Origin: Toxonevra muliebris
Lineage: Eukaryota > Arthropoda > Insecta > Diptera > Pallopteridae
Length of the DNA: 64,000 bases
Assembly: GCA_963691655.1 (NCBI GenBank)
Contig: OY829326.1
Location: 144,974,998 to 145,038,997, forward strand
Direction: 5' to 3'
Numbering within the stretch: position 1 is the stretch's first letter; each line of letters starts with the position of its first letter. Below, one piece after another: positions 47,691 to 59,662 of the stretch. The position numbers and the translations under genes were made by a program. The notes beneath the pieces were generated by a model. That model had not been told where the DNA came from. It saw nothing but the letters and a program-made list of their open reading frames with translations, and did not search any database.

Positions 47691-48970
47691 AATGGTCTAG
47701 TTTTTGGATTAAATTTTGTACCAAATTTTAGTCTGATATTGGTTGGTTTTTGATCTAAATTCTGGTTTGATTGTAAGTCAGAATTTTGTTTTATTTTAAA
47801 TTGAATTTTAATCTGAATTTGGTTTGAGTTTTAATCCATGTTTGGTCAAAATTTGGATTTGCTTTCCAGCGTTTGCAGACCAGCGTTTGATCTGATTTCT
47901 GGACTAAATTTTGGTTTGCTTTTAATTTGTATTTGGCGTCTTTTTAGCCTCAGTTTTAATCTAACTCTTAGTTTGAGTTGTGGTTAATATTTTCGTCTGA
48001 ATTTGCTTGATTTATTTTGGTCTGAATTTCGGTCCGAAATCGGTCTGAATTTTGTTTTAAAATTTGGCTGAAATCGTCGGGAATTTTGTTCTAGTTTTTA
48101 TTTAAGTTAACATTTTTTGATGTAAATATTTATCAGATATTCCTACTAGTTTTTGGTCTGAGTTTTGGGTTACTTTCGTTCGGTATTTGGATTGGAGTCC
48201 TTTTGGCCTAAAGTTTTGTCTAACCATTGGTTTGAGTTGTTGGGTTTTTAGTCTGAGTTTTGACCTGAATTTGATCTCATTTTGGTCTATTTTTGTTGGA
48301 ATTTTGGCCCAATTTGTGGTCTGAACATTAGTTTTTTTTTCACCGGTTGTTGCCCGGTACGCGAAAGTGTATACGGATCTCGTTGAAATTTAAAATGTAT
48401 TATTTTTTTGGTCAAATTAAGATATATTTACATTTTAAGTAATTTATAACAGGCTTAAAGAAGGTACTTAATTTTTCATAAAAATGAAGTGCTTGGTTAT
48501 GAAGTTGTGAGATCGTAAACTCACCACCAGGCCGATATTAATGCTAAAAGTGATATAAATATATATTTTAAAAATTAGTTTAAAGTGCTATCCAAAGTTT
48601 AAAGTGTTATCTTAATTAAATTTTTTTCGGGTTTTTGCTTCGACCAAAAATTACCCAAAAAATAGAGATGTATCAAAATTAAAATTTCCTTCAAATTGTT
48701 TTCTCAAAATAGATCATTTAACAATATAAATCCATCAGAAAAGTCATAATCAAGATTTTTGATCAGAAGTTGGTTCTTTCCTTGGTTTGAACTTCGATCT
48801 GAAAAAAGTATTTGAATTTTAGTTTGAAATTTGGTCGAAATTTCCGCCTAAATTTCTATCCGATTTTAGTTTGAATTTTGGTCTCAGTTTTGTTCCAGTT
48901 ATCTTTTAATTTTTAACTTGTATTTGATAAAATTTTTGCACCAGTTTTTGGTCTACGTCTGGGTTTTGGC
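47690..48970. repeat. Long degenerate minisatellite of 'ggtctgaatttt' type
   Basis: From 47690 to about 48335 and again from about 48765 to 48970 the plus strand is built of variants of ttttggtctgaattttggtt, with words such as ggtctgaatttt, ggtttgagttttaatc and ggtctgagttttg recurring every 12-30 bases. The intervening 430 bp differ (ttgttgcccggtacgcgaaa near 48350) and look like an insertion. No frame stays open through it, so it is not a protein repeat now. Confidence 0.7.
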
Positions 48971-50240
48971 CGATAGTGAGTCTGACATTTATCTTTTAAT
49001 TGTAAAATCAGCGCCCCCCCCAAACCCAAATCCTAGAACCGCCACTGTTATCACACTACTGTTCTATATTCTGCTATTCTTCTTTGACATTTTTGCTACA
49101 TTTTGGTTAGATTTTCTGACATCGAATATGAACGTGTCTGTTTTTCGTATAAAAATGTTAATATACTTAGAAGCAGGCCTTCTTCTTCTTTTTTAATATT
49201 TTTAATTGGAAAAATTATTTTTAAAAATTTCTTCCAAACTTCCTTTTATTATTATTATTTAATTTTATTGTCTGTCATTAAAAAAAAAATAATTTTATCA
49301 CAAATAAAATCACACATCTCGGTTTTTGCAACCCTTGTATTTAGGACATGTGCCTGTCGTGTGTTATAACGCGCATACAATCACACAAAATACAATAGCC
49401 AAAGACAAATGAATTTTCAGTTTCCTTTATTCTTCTTCTTTTATAATAAGTGCGAATAATGTTCGATTTCACATCATGTCTTTCCTTTTTTTTTTTTTGT
49501 TTATCATGCCACCAAGAATAAAGTATATTCTATGAATTAAAAACAAAAAATGGAATTTGGAGTACTGGAAAAGCTATCAAAAAGCGGGTTTATTCTACAT
49601 GCACGTACATATGTCTACTTTAATAAATAAAGAAGAAGAAGGAGAAGAATTAACGCCTGGGATGAATTAAAAAATCTCAAATAACTTTTGATTCCATAGC
49701 TAACCATAACTGATTTATGAAAGAAGACAATTTTTTCCAAAAAGAAAAAAAGAAACATTACAAACTCGTTTTGATTCTTCAATCCCAAACCCCCTCTTGC
49801 ATCCGCTAGTGGTTGTGACTAAGTATATATAGCAAACGTTTTAAACATTTATTTTTATTCCAATTTATTTGTGATTGTAGTTTCAGTTCTGCATTATCAA
49901 TATTGGGAACCTGCGACTTCAGATATTTTGTCTTTTAATTTAATCTTAAAAAATATTAGTTAAGTAAAAAATACTACAGACGAAAATTTTTCTGTGAAAG
50001 TAATTAAATAAATATCCATTACAAAACTCAATAATCATAAACCAATAACTTAACCATAAACATTTTAGCGTTAATTAATAATTACCCTGTAAAAAAAAAC
50101 ACATGGTGCGAAATTGCAAATTATTGGCATATGTTGGGAAAACAAAGGTAAATGGAAATTCCTTTATCCTTGTCTATTACGTTTTGTGTATTTGTTGTAA
50201 CACATTGTAGGCACGTGTGCTAAGTACGATACTGATTTTG
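48971..50240. other. Non-coding upstream region
   Basis: AT-rich sequence ahead of the promoter at 50245; no other gene recognised. A C-run lies at 49012-49021. Confidence 0.4.
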
Positions 50241-50244
50241 ATAG

Positions 50245-50483
50245 TATATAAGAAAGTGAGTGAGATATGAAATGTTAGTTATATTTTTGAAGTGCATCGC
50301 GCAGACAACGAAAATAATAACAAAAACCGTGTAACTCAAGTGAAACTAGACGCCAATAGTAATCAAAAGCAAGACTCACAGCAAGAATAGCAGCAGTTCT
50401 ATAACAACCAACAGCAATCCAAAGCAATCGTAAGACTCACAGCGAGAATAGGAGCAGTTCGATATTAAATAGGAAATTATAAA
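50245..50483 (+). promoter_or_regulatory. Putative TATA/Inr promoter and non-coding first exon of the DCAF8-like gene
   Basis: The TATA box tatataag starts at 50245. An initiator-like ttagtt is at 50275-50280, about 30 bases downstream, the normal spacing. The transcript from about 50277 would run to a good 5' splice site, aaagtaagtt, with GT at 50484; the matching 3' splice site is a poly-T tract ending ag at 51735. This exon contains a near-duplication: aagactcacagcaagaatag then cagcagttc at 50371 and aagactcacagcgagaatag then gagcagttc at 50432. An alternative donor (atcgtaaga, GT at 50430) lies at the start of the second copy. Transcription is inferred; no transcript evidence is available. 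Confidence 0.5.
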
Positions 50484-50800
50484 GTAAGTTACTTAAACTT
50501 ATTCTATTTGAAATTATTTCCATATCATAAATTTTAAAATATTATTGGCTTCGGAAGCCATAGTTGAACTCTTCAGCCAAACCAAAACGCTTTTTGTCTT
50601 CATTTATAAAATTTGGAATTTGTAGATTTGCTTGGTTTGAATGGATATATATTTTTGAAAGTGTTTTAGAAAGAAAAATATTGCTAAGTAGTTTCTAGAG
50701 ATACTAGAATATTAAAATTTTTTTTTCTTTAGATTTTACAAGCTGTAGAAAATGTTCAAGATCCGCGTTTTTGCACTTTTGATTTTTTCTAGATGTTATA

Positions 50801-51661
50801 CCACCTTGATCAAAAAGTTCCCGGAATTTATTCAGAAAACTAAAAATACAAGTTTATTCATCTAAATCTATATTAAAGTAATCCCCATCGACTGCAACAC
50901 ACTTATGCCATCAGTGCTTCCTGCGATTTTTCCATTACTTCCTCTCGGCTGCTGAAAAGCGTTCCCCGTAATGGTTTTTAACTCGATTGAACAGAAAGAA
51001 GTCACAGGGAGCCAAATCAGGTGAATTCGGTGGTTGTTGGATGGTATTTGTCATTGCATTTTTCGTCAAAAAATTACGAAAAATGATGGCACTGTGCGAC
51101 GGTGCGTTATCATGGTTCAAAATCCACGAATTTTCTGTCCACAATTCTGGTCTCTTTCGGCAAATTGTTGCACGCAAACGCCTAATAATGCCCAAATCAA
51201 ACTCTCTGATGGTAATTTACGATTATTGACCAAAATTTCTTTTACTTTATCAACGTTTTCGTCGGTTTTCGATGTCGATGGTCTGCCACTGCGTTCATCA
51301 TCTTCGATTGACTCACGACCACTTTTGAACCGCTCGTGCCACTGGTAAACGACCGTTTTCTTTAGAGAATCGTTGCCGAAACACTTTTTCAACATTTCCA
51401 ACGTTCGCGCACCATTAAATCTGTTTTTACGCAAAATTTAATACAATACAATTTAATAAAATTGTAAAAAATCGCCAGCACACACAGAGATAGATGTACT
51501 CTTGGCTACGTAACTTTTGCAACTATTAAGCTATAACGCTAAGATTTAGAAGGAATATCAACAACAGATGTACCAACTTAACAGAAAACAGAACAGAACT
51601 CAAATCGGAATGATGGGAGCGCCACACGGTGGTTATTCCGGAAACTTTTTGATCAAGGTGG
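50801..51661 (-). mobile_element. Internally deleted mariner copy 2, complete ends, 861 bp
   Basis: The ends are ccaccttgatcaaaaagttc (50801) and, reversed, ccaccttgatcaaaaagttt (ending 51661), with TA on both outer sides. The minus strand keeps the N-terminal DNA-binding part from 51434 ([40 protein letters not shown]), then jumps by deletion and frameshift to RKRPELWTENSWILNHDNAP and NSPDLAPCDFFLF (51195-50935). The block with the first catalytic aspartate is absent, so the copy is non-autonomous. The element lies inside the first intron of the DCAF8-like gene, opposite to its transcription. Confidence 0.88.
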
Positions 51662-51750
51662 TAAATGGTGCAAAATATCCAGATTTCCACTTTGATATGA
51701 AAATAATTTATATTTTATTTGTTTTTTTTTTTTAGATCCAAAAAGAAATA

Positions 51751-53316
51751 ATGAACTTTGAATTTATCAATAGCCATTGGCGTTTTGAGGCTTTAAGTAG
51801 ATGGTTTGCTGAGGGATCTAGCGATGAAAGTGATGAGAGCGATGCTGACGAAGAATTAATCGATGATGAAAAATTTAAAAAAGTCACAGATGTTAAGTCT
51901 TATCTCCATAAGCTGGAAGCATCATATAACAAACCGAAACCTTCACATACAGCTGCTGTCAACGACATAATTAATCGTGAACGTGGATCTCTAAAGAATT
52001 TAAGATTTTCATCCAGGCTCTTAGTGGAAAATATTAGTTTTCCTGGTCAAAGTGTTCCCTATAGAATGGACGCAATAAACTTTAATCGGAAAGGTGATTT
52101 ACTCTGTGGAATTTCACCAATCTATAAAGCGCCTATAATGCATAGTTGGCCAGATTTTGAATGGAATATGAAAATTGATATCGGTCGCGATATAGCAAAT
52201 ATATATTTTTTGAAATACTCCGATCACTCTGATGTTGTATTAATAACAGAATTCGATACAATATTGCTTATTTCTATATTACCTAATGGCCGTATAGTGG
52301 CAAGAGATGAATACTCTCATAAATTAATAACACATTTAGTTGTTAATCCACAGACAGAAAATGAAATAATTAGTGTTGGTGGGACGAAAGAGGTGATTCT
52401 AAAAGATATACGTGAAAGTAACACTCATCTTATCAATAAAGATTCGAAAGATAAGTTCTGTATGTCGCATGTGGCACATCATCCATTACGTCCTGAATTT
52501 TGCGTGTGTGGATATAATAAATATGCATTAAATTATGATAAACGCAACATGCGGAAAGCTATTCATAAAGTCGGCCCAGACAATATATCCTTCGTAAGTT
52601 GATGAGTGCACCCAACCAATCATTGCATTGCAATTTATTAATTTTTAATTTTTTTCTAAACATAGCGCGACTTTTATGCCAGATCTTGTGAATATAACTA
52701 TTTAGGAACTGAGATTTTGGTAAACTATAATAAACGAATTGCTGATGTTTATGAAAATATGGCCAAAGAAACACCCGGGAAACACATTTATCGCTTTAGA
52801 GGGCATGATTGGTAAGGATCATTACTAAGCAAAGTAAATTCATAAATTCATAAAATTCTTAAAATTCACAGGAATTCTGCAAATTTCATGGGCTCGCGTT
52901 CCGAGTATGTTGTAACTACGCATAGCTCACGTAATAAATTTCAAGTTGCTGACATTTCATTTTGGAATAAACAGACAGAGGCGTTATTAAACTATGACTA
53001 CTGCAGTAATGTGAGAAATTAAAATAAAAGAACCGGAGCCAATATAAAATATTTTGAGTAAAATTAATTTGATTTTAGATAAAAGAAGTAGCAGTACACC
53101 CAACAGATTGCGCTGTTGCGCTTACAACTAGAAAGTCTATGGCTACAGTTCTTACTCCATCTAGAAAGTTAGTAAGTATCTAATACATGTTTTTATAATA
53201 TCTGATTTTTTTTAATGTCATTCTTTACTTACAGGAATACCTCAATTTCAATAAAATGGTTACGAGGCATAAAATCTAGCGGATACAGATTCGTGGCCTA
53301 CGATCAAAATGTATGA
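51751..53316 (+). CDS. Divergent DCAF8-like WD40 protein, five coding exons
   Basis: Exons: 51751-52593, 52666-52811, 52872-53010, 53079-53167 and 53235-53316, all with GT-AG introns and preserved frame, giving about 430 residues. If the stronger donor at 53172 is used instead, the protein ends at TAG 53277-53279 with a different short tail. The ATG at 51751 is the first in frame after the 3' splice site. Residues 21-40 are strongly acidic. The rest resembles DCAF8: FNRKGDLLCG (111-120) for the first WD strand, HLVVNP-ISVGG-VILKDIRE (195-222), FCVCGYNKYALNYDKRN (250-266), and in exons 2-3 FRGHDWNSANFMGSRSEYVV, like the GH...NFYGPKSEFVV segment of DCAF8. DCAF8 presents substrates to the CUL4-DDB1 ubiquitin ligase. 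The two D-x-R motifs that such factors use to touch DDB1 are kept (D219-R221, D263-R265), but canonical WD dipeptides are mostly gone. DCAF8 identity is by recall of family motifs; a different degenerate WD40 protein is possible. Confidence 0.65.
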
Positions 53317-53377
53317 AATTTTCATCGGTGAGGGGGAGGGATCCATTAGTGGCTGAAATAATGTACATAATTTAGAA

Positions 53378-53720
53378 CAGTGGTCGGCATTTTCTTACTC
53401 AAACGAGCAGTACGCTCATCACACGCATTCTAACGCTCTTGCGACATGGGCAGCGGCTGTGTTGATTTTTTCCTAATGTTCACGGCGAGAAATTATATGT
53501 ATGACTAAAAACTAACGCTAAAAAATAAGTTATGACTTCAAATGCCTTTGGTAACATGCAATGAATAGATTTAAATAAATGCATTGAAGGCATACCTTTT
53601 ATTTAAGTTTTTAATTCTTTTATTTGTCATGTGACGGCTTTTAGGTTTATTTTTATACAGTGTATGACAATTACTCTGCGCTCACCAACACAATCTCATT
53701 TTCAATTTTGCCGACCACTG
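53378..53720. mobile_element. hAT-type MITE, 343 bp, with 8-bp target duplication
   Basis: The left end cagtggtcggcat (53378) and the right end tgccgaccactg (ending 53720) form a 12-bp perfect inverted repeat, with gctca-type sequence further in on both sides. The direct repeat atttagaa flanks it exactly (53370-53377 and 53721-53728). Eight-base duplications with CAGxG termini are the hAT signature. No transposase is present. It lies 60 bp after the stop codon of the DCAF8-like gene and could fall in its 3' UTR. Confidence 0.85.
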
Positions 53721-53793
53721 ATTTAGAATATAATATGTAAATAATAAATACTCCTATCATAAAAAAAAAACAATTTTCGGCTTACTTAGAGTT

Positions 53794-54760
53794 TTATTCC
53801 CTTCTTTTAAAGAAAAAAGTTTTACTGTGAATGAATTTTCTAAAACATTCAACGAATACTAAAAAAATTCGAGAAATATTGGGAGGTTTTTTGAGTTCTT
53901 CGAAAGAACGGAAGTGCTGTTCAGCCAGGCCATGTGTCATCGATCGGAACAAGTGGTAATCAGAAGGAGCAATGTCTGGAGAATACGACGGGTGGGCACT
54001 TCCCATTTCGGCACTTCCCATTTCAGAGTTTCCAAGTATGTTTTTACTTGCTTGCAACATGCGGCCGAGCATTGTCGTGCTGAAGAATAACTTCGTCGTG
54101 TCTATTCTCATATTCTGGCCTCTTATCCTGTAATGCTCGGCTCAAACGCATCAATTGTAGTCGGTAGCGGTCGCCAGTGATCGTTTCATCCGGTTTCAAC
54201 AGCTCATAATACGCGACACCTTTCATATCCCACCAAATACACAGCATGAGCTTGGATCCATGGATGTTCGGCTTTGCCGTTGATTTTGATGCATGTCCGG
54301 GCAGTCCCCATGATTTTTACGCTTTGGGTTATCGTAACGTATCCACTTTTCATCGCCAATCACAATACGATACAGAAAACCCTTTCTTTTCTGTCGTTCA
54401 ATCAGCAGTTCACATGTGAAAAATCGTCGTTCGACGTCTCTCGGCTTCAATTCATACGGCACCCAATTTCATTGCTTTCGAATCATTCCCAATGCTTTTA
54501 ATCGTTTAGAAATGGTTGATTGATCAACTCCTAAAGATTCTATAAGTTCTTGTTGCGTTTGAAATGAATCTTCTTCGAGTAATGCCTTCAATTCTTCATC
54601 TTCGAACTTTTCGGGCCACCTGAACGTTCCCTGTCGTCAACATCAAAATCAGTCAGCACAGTCAGGATAAGCTTCAGTGAGTAAACGATGTGCTTGAGTT
54701 GCGTTTTTCTTTAAATGCAAATGTTGTTTTGTTGGCACGAAATTCGACTTTTTCAGCTAT
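53794..54760 (-). pseudogene. Mariner transposase remnant (irritans-like)
   Basis: Minus-strand coding runs from about 54750 to 53800 through several frames. N-terminal pieces: NATQAHRLLTEAYPDC, then a segment like KALLEEDSFQTQQELIESLG and VDQSTISKRLK, a helix-turn-helix. Then WVPYELKPRDVERRFFTCEL, IVIGDEKWIRYDNPKRKN (first catalytic D), WWDMKGVAYYELLKPDETIT, ILQHDNARPHVA (second D) and YSPDIAPSDYHLFRSM (third D). The catalytic blocks are all present, but frameshifts lie between them and a 15-bp tandem duplication (cacttcccatttcgg at about 53997) sits ahead of the third block. The C-terminus after EELKK is lost. Terminal repeats were not located. Confidence 0.8.
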
Positions 54761-57700
54761 AGTAAAACACTTTTGTAAAATTATGAAAATTATTTGCCAG
54801 ATCAATTCTTATAGTATTTTTGGCGCTCTTCGAGATAGAATAGCTGTCAATGTCAAAAAAATGGCGCGTATTATAGATATGAAGTTAGTCACAATTACGA
54901 ATTTATACATTTATAATCCCCATATTAATTTTACTATGGATAAGTCTTGCTTTGATACAAAGTTGAGTTTTTAGATTTAAGGTTTCGCTTTAAAGTGCAA
55001 AAATCTGGTAAAAAGTCGGGTGGAACATTTGGTTACTACCGTAAGCATTTTAAAAAGTTCCAGAAAACGAATTAAATGAGATCAGCAAAACAAATTTAGT
55101 GCTTCATTGTTGATTCCCTAAAATATCTATATTTTAGTAGCTTAGTCGGTTGGGACCCAAAAAAACACCTCTCCTTTGTGGTATGTGAACTTCATCTTAA
55201 AATTCAGCCAAAGCAATCCATTATTCTCATCCATTTTTATTATGTGATACCAAAAAGAGAACAAAATAATATCCTGAAGTTAGTGTAACAGTATTATGCA
55301 TATAAATATCGATTTGAATTATTTTCTGGAGTCAGTTGGATACGCGCATATAACATAGTGCAACAAAATTTCAACTTTTGCTTTCATCCCCGAATTTCCC
55401 GACATTCTTAAGGTATTTTGAGTGCGCTAATCATGAATCTGAAGTTAGTTTTTCTCTATTACTAGTTCACGCAAAGAAAAAAAAACGTTTATCGTCCGTT
55501 TGTGGAGAACATATTGCTTTTACGCTGAACAAAAACGTTTCTGAGGAACGTTGCCGTGTTTGCAGAAACCAAAACCGTTTTCTGCAAAAGATTAACAATT
55601 TTATGATGACCGAAATTTCGTTCATGATAAAATTAAGGCAATTTTCTTTTCTGGCAAATGAAAAAAACGTTTCTGTTAAACGAAAGTCCACAACTCTCTT
55701 CTCTTTTTATTTTCGTTTTCTTCTCATCTCGCTCTCGTCGCAAAAAGAAGCAGCAGCGAGGCTTACATTCAAATTCCACACAACAACAAATCAACACAAC
55801 ATAACGGGAAGTATCATTTGTCAACGCTTTATTGAAGATTTTTGATTGTGCATTGAAATTATTTCATCACATTTCTTTTTGTCTATAAGAAAGTGCGTGG
55901 TGTTTATAAAAAACAAATAAAAATGTGTAATTTATAATAAATATTACAAAAATTGTAATAATATAATTTTACGTAAATTTCATACGTAATCTTTGTACCT
56001 TAACTTCGGAAATTCACACAAATGTAATTTGGACTGTTTTTCAAAATCAAATTAAAAAAAAACTGTACCCCCGTTTTTGGTCAAACTTAAATTATAAAGA
56101 GAAAAAACATGCTTGATTTAAAAAATAATTTTTTATTTTTAAAATTCCCGATAGGTTTGAAAAGAGAAGTAGTTAAATATGAAAATTTTTTTGTACAATA
56201 TATTAGCCAAAAACAACGAAAGGGTTAAATTTAAATGAATTCAAAGAATTTCACGCTACAATTCCACAGTAAAAACAATAGAAAATCCTTAACTCCCATC
56301 CATAACTCCATCTGTAGGCATTCGCTCCATTGCTGCAGGAAGCAGAAATCGACTTGCATATCATTAAAACGATTTTTTGCTAAAACAAAAAAAAAATAAC
56401 GTTAGGCGCACGCGACCACCCGTCGCATTCATACCTTCAATTCAATAACTTCTCCAGCCACCATCAGCGACAGCAGTCTGGCAGGCTGGCTGGCATCGCG
56501 CTTTCTCGCCGACCCGACAACATCACGGCATTGCGGGTCATCGCGTGAAATAATAACCCTTTCACGTGTTAACGTTCGTCGCCGCAACGGAAGCTAACCC
56601 CCTCCTCTTCGTCATACTTTATCATCATTCAGACGAAAAACGGCAGGACCTCCTGCCCTGCTGTGTTTTACGTTTTTATTTTTTTTTTTTAATTTTGGTT
56701 TTATGTATTTTCTCAGCGTCTTGAGCTCAAATGCTAGCGTTTGAATAGCTTCAGCTTGCAAGTCTCACACTCTTGGCACATTTCAAATTTTCATGTATGC
56801 AAATGAAACAGACGCGAATTGATTAAAATTCGATTGTTTCTTTTTATTTGCATCCTTGTTGTGAATGCACACATTTCTTAGTGTACGTCCATGAAAAGGA
56901 TATTGTGTGCGTTGTTTTTGCTTTTTTTTTTTTGGTTTATATACCCGCCCTGTACACCACATCCTGCGCGCATTATCGTTTGTTTTCTTAACTCAGGGGC
57001 GCTTTAGGGTAATAAACGAAAGGTAAAGGGAAGTTAAAGACTGGTATGAATCCTTCGTACAATTGATTCTGCTATGTATTAGGTGAAGAAGCATGAAAAT
57101 TTGTGAAGTCTGCTGAAGCATTTCAGAGGTAATTCTTTGTAAAATCTGTGGTTGATATTTTCAACTCCGATTGTAGAATTACCTAGTAGTTTTGGCCTCT
57201 ACTGTACTTTAAAAAAGACCACAAGGTTGCAAACTTAAGACTCTCATGTACCATGATGTCTCAATAAGCTCTGGAAGCGAGAGCTATAAAATATTTTCGT
57301 AATCATCAGCTAGAAAAATTCTGAATTTTGTCTTCATAACATAACTTGATCTGAAGAATTCATTTAGTTTACTTCAAACAAGAGTTCAGAGGAGAACAAA
57401 TTGGACACCAAAGCTCTAGTGATAGGTTCATATATGGACCACTATAAAAAGTTTAAAAAGTTTCAATTCCAAATTAAGCAAAAGTCAAAAACAGAAACAG
57501 CTTTTTTTAACTCAAAATTAATCAATTGGAAAGAAAAAGGGACTGGTTGATACTCAATCTAACGATTTTTGGGCCTCAGGCTATCTCTGAAAATCCGACC
57601 CTGTCTAATACTAGTTTATATCTTTGAAAATTGTTTGAAAAGTAAATTCTGTTTTTGGCATTTATTACGCTCTCGTGAATTGCATCAAACGCTGCTTTTT

Positions 57701-59662
57701 GTTGAGCTTCTTCACTTTTAATTATCCCCGTTGTGTTGTCGTTATCATAGCGATTTCAACTCGAACTAATCAACGACATCACACCCTCTTTTGTTTTCCT
57801 GATTTTTAACCCTTCATCCTTTCTACCTAATGTAAAACAATACGTGCGCTCTTCTTTGGAAATTTAATTTTTTAATTCGTTATCCTTTTATGCCAATATC
57901 TCTACAACATATATCTATCATTCTATGTATCTGTTTGTGCTCGTATATGCACGCAAACTCATGTGGTGGGTTCAAGGGTTAAATATTAATGATAATCAGA
58001 TAACAAAGCGTATATACACTTTGACATTGTGTTATCAAAATGCATTTCTAAAACAGGTTTAATAAATTTCTACTTTGTATGTCAAACAGAAAATTTACCA
58101 ATTTGCTTCACTGTTCCTGGCAAAATCTTTTTTCATCTGTTTACTATGACATGAATGAATAAAAAAAAAACAACAAACAAAAACATGAACATCGAAAGGG
58201 TTAACTTTCATGAAATATTGACTCAAGTCATGTATACCGCTGACTGGCTGTGGCTGCTGCTGCAAGAGGATAATATCAAAGATAAAAAAAAAACAAAAAA
58301 ACCTGCGCCTCAACGAAAGACAGCAACACTTCTTCGATTACACAAAAATAGTTAAAATTTATCCGATTAAAAAATTTTTCAAATTTAAATTTTAAATTAT
58401 TATTGTTTTTTCTTGTTTTCACGCACTCCCCTCCCCAATCGGTAGCATCCTTTTTTTGGCTGTTGTTGTTTTTATCCTTGCTTTGCATCAGAAGTCAGGA
58501 TGATGCCAGCAAATGTTTGTTGTATATTTTGGCGTTCTCCTTGTCTCATTTAAGGCTTTTTATTATTTTTACAAAAATAATAAACATTTAGAGATAATTC
58601 CAACACAGCAGAAGTGGGAGGTTTGGGTTGGGAAAACACAAATTAAATCAAGCAACAGAGCGCATACATAAATGGAATGAATAAATGAATGATTTTTTAG
58701 ATACGGAAAAATGGAAGAAATTAGAAAAAGTCTGTTTGTGATTATTGAACTTTTGAAGTAAATGGAAAAGAATTACTGAATTTTGGAGGTAATCACTCGA
58801 TTTAAATGTGGAATATAAAACCTAGAATCTAAAATTCTAAGTTAAATTAGAACCCTTTTCAGAATAAGTTAAGTTGGTTCAATCATTAGACAACAATTCA
58901 TACTAGTTCATGAGCACCGAAAGTTTTTTGATTGATCATAATATGATTCACATTCACAAAAACAGATTACAATACAGCTTAGACTAAGGTCAAAACTAAG
59001 CTAAACTTCAGGCTTTCTTTAAGTTTTAAATATCTGCAATCTAAGTTTACATGGCAGCGATTCACCGATTTCGCCAACCTGGAATTGTAACGCCTCTCAA
59101 CACTGGTCAAGTGACGCAATTCCGATTCCCTTTTCACGTACGATTTTACTGATTACACAGTCCAACAAAAATCTTATACGCGAGATTTTCCAACGATTTT
59201 ATAACAATTTTTCTCCATCACCTCTAGTTCTCCCACAATATGAACCTGAAGTCGGAAAAATGGAGTCTTCATGAGCTATTAAGAAATTTCTTTATTTCAA
59301 AAGATACGAATTTGATATCTGAAACAAAGTTGTTAAGCACAACAGGTAAACAGTTTTTGTATACTCACTTTTCCTTCATCTCTTATCCTTTCTCTTGAGA
59401 AGGGGGTTTTAAGCCCCCTTTTTCGATAATTGGCCGATAAAAAAAATTATGTGTCTGCAGGCACTTACAGTAGAAGTAAAACTTAATCTGCTTTTACGCA
59501 CACACATTTCTGCCCGATTTCTTTCACCGATTTTCTGTTTGGTGGCAAGGGAGGGGAGACGAAAGTGAATCGTTTAATAACATTTAATGTATCAACGATT
59601 TTACACCGATTTTTGACGTTTGCCTTTTAAAAATTTTGCATCTCTGTTCCACTTATGTAATA
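54761..59662. other. Long non-coding stretch
   Basis: No gene recognised in about 4.9 kb. The longest open frame (55378-55845, 155 codons, plus) has no family resemblance and its antisense frames are also open, so it is not called. Features are poly-T/poly-A tracts, a more GC-balanced patch at 56400-56660, and ordinary AT-rich DNA. It could be an intron or spacer of a gene outside the window. Confidence 0.45.

Noticed and set aside
55378..55845. 155-codon plus-strand frame
   Set aside because: No family resemblance; minus-strand frames are open across the same bases, and it starts in plain AT-rich DNA.
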